Source: Panaeolus papilionaceus (Eukaryota; Basidiomycota; Agaricomycetes; Agaricales). Taken from it: 64,000 bases of DNA. Positions 55,889-64,000 of the stretch are shown here, in pieces (position 1 is the stretch's first letter; each line of letters opens with the position of its first letter). The notes under the pieces were generated by a model that saw only the letters and a list, made by a program, of their open reading frames with translations, made no database searches and was not told the origin of the DNA. The stretch covers positions 1,612,001 through 1,676,000 of the forward strand of contig JADNRZ010000010.1 of the NCBI GenBank assembly GCA_015501605.1. Reading direction: 5' to 3'. The position numbers and the translations under genes are program-made.

Positions 55889-57001
55889 ATGGACATTCGA
55901 AGTGCTGCCAGCTATTTTGGACTCGGCGGGGGTCGTGCCGCTGCCCCTACCGCAGCCAGGCGTTTGCTCAACGTTGCACCGCATCCCTATTTCCTCGCAG
56001 CTGGTGCCCTATTGAGCGCTGGACAGCTGGCATACGGCGTTTACGACGCAGTGCAACGCTCAGAGGAGCGCAAGGGCAGAGCCAAAGCAGCAGAAATCAA
56101 AGCGCGTGCCGCGACACTTGACCTCGAAAAGATGGAGGCTAAGATGAAGGGAGCCTATGCTGATAGACTAGCAGCAGAGGAGAAGGCCCGAGTAGCTGAA
56201 GAGCGACGAGCAGAGGCAACAAAGCAAAGGGAAGCTGCTGAGGCCGCTGAAGCACAAGCACAGGAGTTAAGAAGGGAGGCCGAAGAGCGTTTGATGCGAG
56301 GAATACCACCAGAAGTGCGGCCTACAAATGAGGCCATCCAACGGTTTCGAGAGCGATACAAAATACAGTCCGACAAGATCAACATAGCGATCGTTGGTGA
56401 ATCTGGGATGGGAAAATCCACTCTTCTCAACTCTCTGCGCGGGTTGTCTCCAGGAGACCCAAATGCTGCGGAGTCGGGGTTCAACGAGATGACGGCCACT
56501 GTAAAAGGTTATCCAGACACCCACAACCCTAGTGTCATGTGGTACGACGTCCCAGGAGCGAATACGCCCACCATACAGGGGTGGATGTATTTTGTCCAAC
56601 AAGGGTTATTCGTCTTTGACGTTTTGGTCATTGTCTTTGCCGATCGCTTCACGCAAACTGTCGGGACCCTCATCAACAACGCGAACAAGTGCTCCATTCC
56701 AACGTTCATTGTGCGCACCAAATCCGACCAGCTCGTCAACAACGTCAAGGACGACTCACCTCATCCTTTATCTGATCAGGCTGCTCGGGATGTGGTTGTC
56801 AGCCAAACTCGAGACACGGTGATGGAAAACTTGGCTAAATTGGGGTTACCAAATCAAAGGGTGTATATCGTGTCCAGGGCGGCCATGAAAAGATGGGTGC
56901 TTGGGCAAGATAGGTCAAACCTTATTGACGAAGAGGTATTCCTGGATGATATCTTTCCGTCAATGCACCGTGACGGTGGTAACGAAGGTACTGGCGCTTA
57001 A
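55889..57001 (+). CDS. IRG-like P-loop GTPase with hydrophobic segment and coiled coil, copy 2
   Basis: This single-exon gene encodes 370 residues from the ATG at 55889. An in-frame ATG at 55697 would add 64 residues of non-conserved sequence and was not used. A hydrophobic segment (PYFLAAGALLSAGQLAYGVY) lies near residues 32-52. It is followed by an Ala/Glu/Arg-rich coiled coil of about 100 residues, then the GTPase domain: IAIVGESGMGKSTLLNSLRG, WYDVPGANTPTIQGW, FADRFTQTVGTL and FIVRTKSDQ. It is about as similar to copy 1 across the GTPase domain as paralogs of an old duplication would be, while the N-terminal parts differ. The G motifs are intact in both, so both are probably active GTPases. 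A membrane-associated role is inferred from the hydrophobic segment. Confidence 0.78.
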   Translation: MDIRSAASYFGLGGGRAAAPTAARRLLNVAPHPYFLAAGALLSAGQLAYGVYDAVQRSEERKGRAKAAEIKARAATLDLEKMEAKMKGAYADRLAAEEKARVAEERRAEATKQREAAEAAEAQAQELRREAEERLMRGIPPEVRPTNEAIQRFRERYKIQSDKINIAIVGESGMGKSTLLNSLRGLSPGDPNAAESGFNEMTATVKGYPDTHNPSVMWYDVPGANTPTIQGWMYFVQQGLFVFDVLVIVFADRFTQTVGTLINNANKCSIPTFIVRTKSDQLVNNVKDDSPHPLSDQAARDVVVSQTRDTVMENLAKLGLPNQRVYIVSRAAMKRWVLGQDRSNLIDEEVFLDDIFPSMHRDGGNEGTGA

Positions 57002-58066
57002 TATCTAGTTTAATACATAGAATGACATTTTGTAAACACCAATTTTAAACATCCAACTTGCATGGTTTTTGTATTCTCCCGAAAATGAAGTACAGAACGT
57101 ACGTCATTCAGTCCTCAGACGTAAATCGGGCCTTTGTAAACACCCATGAGTACGCTTCACAAACATGCAATCCTGCCTCAACTCTAAAACCACGAGTTTC
57201 TCGAAGAGAACAGGCTGAAAAAAAGCTAAATTACAATGCACGCATAATTTAAACCTGATCTCAAGGTACCGAAGGCGTTTGGCCATTGGCAATGACAAAA
57301 CGTCCCTTAGACTGATTCCATTTTCAAAATTCACAGCCTCTCAACAAAATACACCATGTGGTGACGTTCGATCGAAATTAAAGAGATCGCAAGGGGCATC
57401 GAGACGGGGTTTAGTTGAGCCTGAAGTCTGCCGACTGACCAGTGGCAAGGGCATCCCAGCTTGGGAGCCCAGATCGCATCAATTAATTAATGATCGGTGC
57501 TCTGTACGACTGATCCGAAATCACTGTTTTCAATTTCATTCCTTCCGGTTGTCCGCGTCCCAACAGTTAAATTGGAATCTTTGAAACTCCAAACCCCATA
57601 AAATAGAGTCGTACTAATATATTGATAGAGAGATAAACACTATGGTTCGGTATCGTGGCACATGCATGAAATAATACAGAAAAAACACGACAAGGGGGTG
57701 GATGATTTAGAGATGGGGGATGTACGACACTATATGTATGTAGCGGAATTGGACGATAAAAATAATAATTGAAGAAAGCAAGAGTAGCCATTCCAGAGAG
57801 GGGGATAGTCAAAAAAAGACGAGACGAAGAGACTTTTTAAAAAAGAAAAGAAAAAAGAACACACGAAGCCCGAACAGAATGAAAAAAAGATTATTAACGT
57901 ATGATATGATCAGCAATCATGCAAGGGGGAATGTGTAGGTTGTGGTTATGATGTACAGCATGGTACAACCCTCGAGCCCAGAGTCGTAATAACAAAGGTC
58001 ATTGGAGGAAGAGGATATATGGAAAGGGGAAGAAGGGGAGAGAAGCTGCGAGAAGAGGAACCGCGC
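57002..58066. other. Convergent intergenic region of about 1 kb, no gene seen
   Basis: It lies between the stops of the GTPase and the Sds3-like gene. It has AT-rich patches and A-runs around 57830-57890. No supported reading frame or repeat. Confidence 0.5.
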
Positions 58067-61000
58067 TTAATGGCCATCGACCATTGGTGTCGCACTTAAT
58101 TTTGAAGTGGGAGGTAGAGTAACCGAAGCCGACGCGCCAAGTCTTGGAGAGGGCGTCACCACATGTCGTTCTCGCTCGGCTCTCTCAAGTCGATCCCGAT
58201 CCGCTGCACTGCTGCCTCCATTTAAGGACGGTCGACCCATCATCGGCGGGTGCAGAGATGACATCAAAGGAGATGCAGTACGACTCCCATATGTTGGTGC
58301 CCCGATACCATTCTTCGCCATTGGCTCGGGCTGTCCTGTTGGGGTGGTGATCCGTCCAGGTCCAGACAAATGAGGGGAGTAGGCTGGTCCCGTAGCTGCC
58401 AGTTGGGATTTAGGGTTCAAAGGAGGAGACATGGCTCGCATCTTTGGACTACATTACAATAAATGAAAAAAGGAAAAGAAAAAAATCAGTGTCATGGCAA
58501 TACTAGGCGAGCTAGCTTATACATACCTCGTGAGCGGTGACCTTGCCTGATGACTGGGATAGGGAGGACTGAGTGGTGGGCGAGCGCGGGAAACCGGTGG
58601 GGGCGGAGAACCCATTCTATGGAAGGGGGTTTGAGATGAGCCGCTTGAAGGCGCACGGTTGGCGGGGGCGTACCGCTGAACGGGAGAGCGCATGTGGGCG
58701 TCGTGTGGGGAGGCACCGTATGACTGAGACGGTGCTGATGAAGACCCATGTCCACGGTACGCGTCTTCCGATGATGAACCCGGACCGTTCCATGAAGGCC
58801 CATTCCTAGGAGACGAAGCTGCCCCGTTTAATTGCTGCATGGTCTGAGTTGAAGCCATTACGAAGGGTGTAGCCAACGGCCTATCACGATCCAACGGGAC
58901 CATCGGAGGTCCAGGTGAAGGGCGACGACTGCGTGGTTTTTGTGCTTCTCTGTCCCTATTTCCAGGTTCATAGTCATTACCGGAGGGGTGAGGCGGTTCT
59001 TCAGGTCCTTTACCCTGCCATGATGGATCGCGGTCCCGAGGAGGACCACCTGGCCCTTTGCTCGCGGACGGATTACTGCTCGGTTCGTTGGGCGGGGCAG
59101 AATGCATCGAGGAGGAAGGACGGTCGTATTCCCTACCGGCTCGAGGGCTCTGTGCAACAGCAGGTCCAGGTATAGGAGAATTATGCGGATGCTGAGAGCC
59201 TCCCTGACCATAATGACGGTGAACGATATGATGATGATGTGCCGGACGATGGTGATGATGAGAACCAGCATGATATATAGCACTACTTCCGCCTGGCTGT
59301 GATGACGGTGGTGGTGGTTCTCTCGAACCGGAAGGATGCAAATGAGGAGGCCCAGACGGTAGTCCTCCATGCTGAGACGAGGATTGCTGTAACTGCATCT
59401 CTCGCTGTCGTTCTCGTTCCCGCTCTTCATACTCGCGTTCACGGTATCGAGCTGCGCGTTCCCGATCAGGAACATCACGATCTTTCTCTCGTTCCTCGCG
59501 TTTCCTGAACTCCCTCTCCCTCTCGCGCATAGCACGTTCCCTCTCCCGCTCCCCCTCTTCATGGGCTATCCTCGGATCCCACTCAACACCTTTACCATTC
59601 ACAGGAGGATACCCTCCCATCCCCGGACCCGACCAATGCTTAGACCCGGACCCCGAGCTCCCATTAGGTTGCATATGCGGCGGCGACACAGAACGTCGAT
59701 TATACGCATTCTTCATTCCAGGGCCGGCATGCGACGAATTCGAAGCTGTTGCTACCTGAGCAGACGATGAGGGGTACGAGCCCCCTGGACCCATCATGCT
59801 TCCCTGGCTAAAATACGGATGATGAGGGTGTAACTGATGTCCACCACCAGAACTCGAAACACCAGCACCCGCTGCGTTTGGTTCATGTTCCCCAGGATAT
59901 CCATGCCCCGGAGGGAAACCATGAGAAGAAGTGCCTTGAATAGGCATCGAGGACCCTTGCGAGTGTGGATGAGAGCGGTTGCTCGAGTTCAAAGGGAATG
60001 AGGGATACGGGTTTTCGGGTCGTGGTGGAGGACCTCCAGGACCAGGTTGAGGAGGGTTATCTCTCATTCTCCCTGACGGCGGTGGAGGTCCTCCAGGGCC
60101 AAAGGTAGGCTGAGAAGATGACATCTGGACGTCCCCGTATTGGTCATACGACATGCTTGGTGGTATTGACCCAGGAGGGCCCATCATACCAAGTTGTGGA
60201 GCAGAGGTTTGACCGTTAGACATGCCCAATCCATTGCGTCCGAGAGAAGAAGGGCCACTCGTACGCTGCAGGCCCTGCTGAGAATAACTTTGCGGCATTT
60301 GCAAGGGTGGGTAAGCCTCGTATGGTTGACGCCTATTGGCGAGTAGATAGTCGAGGTCGCTGGATATTTCGTTGGCGGAGAGGGTGGTAATTTCGGGATA
60401 GACATAATGTCTGGGGAAATGGTTGCTCAATTGAGGGTAGATGTTCGTTAGGTCAGATTTGTTGTGCTTGCGACTTCCGAATGGATATGATTTGATGATT
60501 TTGCGGATGGAGGGCGGAGGGGGGATCATTTGAGGAATAGGTGCGGGAATACGACGTACTGAATAGCATAAAAACATGAATAAAATACAGTGAAAGAAAA
60601 GTGTAAGATTGCACACCTGGTTGAGGTCGCTCCATCGCTCTTCTCTCTCTCTCGATTTTACGACGCTTGCGACTCGTTTCGGCAATCATTTCCGTTTGGA
60701 GTTCTTCAGTGGTGAACTGGTAAACGAAATCAGCAAAATATGAGGAACGGGAGGTTGCAAAACCTTACCTTCCACCAGCTCCAGATAGCTTCTTCGTCGC
60801 GTTTCCTCCTCTTGGTGGCATGCGCGACCTCATATGAGCGTTTCCGGGATGCAAGCTCTAATCGCTTGTCTTTCCGTTTCGACAGCTCTTTCTGCAGATG
60901 GATCATCTCCGGGTGTGCACCTAACAGATACAAAGTCATTAAAAAGTGGTATAGAAGAAATGAAAGAACAACATTACCTTCTTTCACGAGACGCTCTTCC

Positions 61001-63405
61001 CAACCAAGTTCTTCCATCTTCTCAACGTAGACTCGCTCTCTGAGCAAAGCAAACTTAAGTTCGATATTGGCAAGCACATCGAGGGCTTCCGCTCTGTGAG
61101 CAGGCTGCAGGTCACTTTCGTGGTCATCTGCATCCATATCAGCATCATTAGCTGCCTCCTCGTCGTTATCGACTTCATTCTCCTGGTCGCGGTCCTCAGC
61201 GTCGTTATCTGGCTCCCGCTCCGCATCATTATCGACAGCCTGCTCAGCGTCTCTTTCACGCTCCTGGGCCTCCTCATCCCCATCCACCTGTTCCTCCTCC
61301 GCCTGCTCCTCCTGGTCATTCGCACCCTGCACAGACCGCTCATCACCCGAATCCTCCTCCTCCTCTTCCTCAGGCTCCGGATCGTCGGCTTCATTATTCG
61401 CCCCGTCATCGCTATCGCGGTCGTTCGCAGCAGTATCCGGATGCGCAGACGTCTCGTCCTGGTCATCCACATCCATCGCATCGTCTCCACCAACAGCAAC
61501 GGTCTTATCACCATCCTCAACAGAAGTGTCGATCCGCAGAGCGGGCGGAGGGCCTTTCCTGCCTCCAGCCCTCGATGCCCGTCCTCGTGCTCGGGCACCT
61601 CTCGCATTGGGCTTCCCTCGACGGCCACGACCACCACGAGTCGTCTTCACAGGCTCGTCCGCACTCTGCTCGCTCTCGTCGTCGGTGACCGCACCGGGTG
61701 ATGGGGACCGGGACCCGCTCGGGGTGTTATCGGCGGCAGCACTTGAGACACCCCCATTCCCAGCAGCATCGTCCGCCTGTGAGTCCGACTTTGACACAGG
61801 TTCCACGAGGCTCGTGGAACCAGCCATAATAGACGCGGACGCCGCTGCAGCATTGATAGACGCTACGGCCCTAGAGCCCGGGTCTGTAGGGTCCACAGCA
61901 TCAGCTGCAGCGGCTAAGGCACTGAGTGCCAGTGCTGCTGCGTTGGTGTTGGTACCTGCGCTAGGCATGGTGGATGATGAGACTTTTGAGTTAGGTTTTG
62001 CGGCGTTTGCTGATGAGAGGGGTTTGGCGAGTGACTTTGTGGGGGAAGGCGGGATATGGCCAGGAGCGGATTTTTTGGGAGTGGGGTCGGGTTCTGAATC
62101 AGTCTTTTCATCATCGCTGGATGGCGGGTCATCGTTTGCATGGGGCTCTGACTCGGATTCAACATTATTATTCCTGGTGGCTGCACTGGTACGTGGCGGT
62201 TTAGCGCTAGCACCGTTGACTCTCTTCTTCCGAGAAGTAGAGGTAGGAGGAGGATTCTCCGTATCGCTGATGGACTTCGGTGAGGCAGCAGGACGACGTG
62301 TGTTTGCGGAGCGTCTGGCAGGAGCCTTCTTAGGAAGGTTTGGCGAGGGATAAGCCGACCCACCAGAGGCGTCATCGCCCTTGTCAGCGCCATTGACAGC
62401 AGAAGCATCCTTCGAATCCTCGTTGTCGTCGTTGTTGATATCCTTCTGACGTGCCTTTCGAATGCTGGTGGTAGAGGATGAAGGCGGTTTGGATCGCGTC
62501 CAGGTCTTTGTGGGTTCATTATCACCCGAAGCAGCGTCGTCGTCATATTTTCGTGAAGAAGACGCCGGTTGACGACGTCCACCACGTTTTGCAGTGCCAC
62601 GGGTCTTGTTTGTGCTGACGGCCTTCTGACCATATGGATTCCGCGGATAGTAATTGACGGATCGTGCACGGTCCTCCTCCTCCTCCTCTTCCTCAACACC
62701 TGGAGATCCCTCTTTACGGTGATCATCAGGGTCGTAGTCGTCGCCCTCCTCTTCTTCCTCCTCCTCGGCCTCCTCTTCCTCCTCTTCTTCTTCCATGATC
62801 TTGGGCTGCAGGGGCATCTCTTCTTCCTCTTCCTCAGCAGGGGTAGCAGCAGCTGGTTTGGGGTCTGCCCAACCCCACATGGGTGCTGGCACAATACTAG
62901 ATCTCTTAGTTCTTCTACCGGGACCACCACGTCGCGACGAGGCAGATCTCTGGTGAGTACCCCTCCTGCCACCTCCCGTCTTTGACGAGCTAGACGTCAT
63001 CCCCTGTTCTTCGCTCTCCTTTGACGAAGAGCCTGCATTACTTGCAGGTTTCTTCATTGAAGATGAAGATGAATTAGGTTTAACGGGTAGAGATGAAGTA
63101 GGAGGGACAGCGGAAGAGGATGAGCCACCGGGTGTTGTTGAATCTGAAATGGCACGTTTGTCTTGAGGTATTGAAGGGTCCTGATCGTCTTCTGCCTCTG
63201 TTAGTTCTGACAACTCTGAATCCTCGTCCAAAGAACGGTAAGAGGGCTTGTATTTATGTTGTGCTGATGCAGTCGTAGGAGTTGAAGACTGCATGGGTTG
63301 AGTGCTGGCTTGCTTTAAAGTACGATTCTGGTTATGCTGTGGTGGCGGAGAAGGGGAAGGAGAAGGAGAACTGAGAGAATCGAGGGAAAGAGTTGAGCTC
63401 GCCAT
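58067..63405 (-). CDS. Sds3-like domain protein (Rpd3L histone deacetylase complex component), very large
   Basis: Sds3 proteins hold together Sin3-Rpd3L histone deacetylase complexes in the nucleus. Five exons join in frame: 63405-60978, 60920-60769, 60716-60617, 60558-58527 and 58448-58067, encoding 1697 residues. The Sds3-like core spans the first intron, near residues 785-890: ANIELKFALLRERVYVEKME, then HPEMIHLQKELSKRKDKRLE and YEVAHATKRRKRDEEAIWSW. The N-terminal 780 residues are low-complexity, with long Glu runs, Ser runs and basic patches. The C-terminal 780 residues are rich in Pro, Gly, Ser and His, with a charged Arg/Glu stretch. Yeast Sds3 has about 330 residues, so this protein is roughly five times larger. 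Long plus-strand frames in 61096-62353 are shadows of the repetitive first exon. Confidence 0.8.
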
Positions 63406-63592
63406 CGATACCGACGACGAGCAAAATGGTTATAAAATGTTGAAGAAAATAGAAATTAAAAAGAGGTACGGTGTTTGTGACACTCTGACACGGACAAAGA
63501 GGAAAGAGAACTAACGGACCGTGCGCGAGAATGTACTTTTAGGTTTAATTTCCTTTTATAATTATCTTATCTTATCTAATACAAAACTAAAA

Positions 63593-64000
63593 CTAAAAGT
63601 CACCTAAATCAATATCTACACTTTCAATCAATGACTTTTCAAAAGCTGTCGATGATCTAACAGGTGCATCAGCTTTCTTTTCTAATACTGGTCCACTAGG
63701 TGTTGGCGTTCCATTAGCAGGTGTACCAGGTCTAACAAAGAAATTTAATCAACGTAACAAGCAAACAATTGAGATCTCACTAACCTTGTTCCAGTAGGCG
63801 TAAATGTCTTTGGAACTGTCTTCAACCGAGCACTAGGATCACTCGGGAGATAAGCAACCCCATTCTGTGCGGCAAGCTTCCTCTCCTTCCTCTTCCTCTC
63901 AGCTTCAGCAAGCTCGGCCTTTCTAACGCTCTCCAAATTCGCCTTTCGATTCCTCTCATTCACCCTGGCCAACATATCCAGGGAATCAGCAGGTCGAGCG
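63593..64000 (-). CDS. RTF1: Probable Rtf1 (Paf1 complex) C-terminal end, partial
   Basis: Only the last part of this gene is in the window; it runs off the right edge. Exons 64000-63785 and 63731-63593 join across a short intron. The sequence includes LARVNERNRKANLESVRKAE, a basic/charged helix (AEAERKRKERKLAAQNG), and a proline-rich end finishing with VDIDLGDF. The NERNRKANLE helix resembles the region after the Plus-3 domain of Rtf1. Rtf1 links the Paf1 complex to RNA polymerase II and promotes H2B ubiquitination. The Plus-3 domain itself is outside the window, so the call is moderate. Other nuclear proteins with a similar charged tail cannot be excluded. Confidence 0.5.

Noticed and set aside
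61096..62353. Long plus-strand open frames (201 and 275 codons)
   Set aside because: They are antisense shadows of the repetitive Glu/Ser/Ala-rich first exon of the Sds3-like gene. Their composition mirrors it and they have no motif of their own.
1..64000. CRISPR arrays, rRNA genes and tRNA genes
   Set aside because: CRISPR is not expected in a nuclear fungal genome and no regular spacer array was seen. No rRNA-like block or convincing tRNA A-box/B-box pair was found by eye.

Overview
The window comes from a filamentous basidiomycete, most likely an Agaricomycete. Genes are split by many 45-90 base GT-AG introns. The families fit that lineage: a CBM1 secreted protein, GH28 enzymes, a fungal Zn2Cys6 regulator, a Ldb17/SPIN90 protein and an Sds3-like protein. 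All gene models were assembled by eye from splice signals and reading-frame continuity, and no database search was possible.

Housekeeping blocks lie at both ends and in the middle. From the left: the 3' part of a biotin-protein ligase (1-1851, +), a REEP/Yop1-type membrane-shaping protein (2183-3382, -), a Dbp4-type DEAD-box helicase (3741-6580, +) and a CBM1 secreted protein (6728-7552, -). The middle block is the SPIN90/Ldb17 actin protein (27356-29667, -), a Rad16-like SNF2 ATPase with RING finger (31059-35013, +), purine nucleoside phosphorylase (36200-37378, -) and a Zn2Cys6 regulator (41400-45704, -). The right end holds a 1697-residue Sds3-domain protein (58067-63405, -) and the 3' end of a probable Rtf1 (63593-64000, -).

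Between these blocks are accessory regions. The first, about 9.4-17.3 kb, has four genes that reuse parts: a stand-alone beta-propeller, a propeller-ankyrin protein, a trypsin-fold protein that has lost catalytic residues, and an ankyrin-vWA protein. The propeller is shared by two genes, and the ankyrin block with its hydrophobic tail by another two. The second, about 19.7-27.2 kb, has three genes of unknown function and two nested pairs of direct repeats. One of these genes seems frameshifted. The third, 54.5-57.0 kb, is a head-to-head pair of IRG-like GTPases with an N-terminal hydrophobic anchor and a long coiled coil. Two paralogous GH28 enzymes with altered active-site motifs sit at 17.4-19.5 kb and 52.1-54.3 kb.

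Two large stretches (37.4-41.4 kb and 45.7-52.1 kb) contain no gene I can support. The best candidate for an undescribed system is the propeller/ankyrin/vWA/pseudopeptidase cluster, followed by the divergent GTPase pair. A defence or self/non-self role for either is inference from architecture only.
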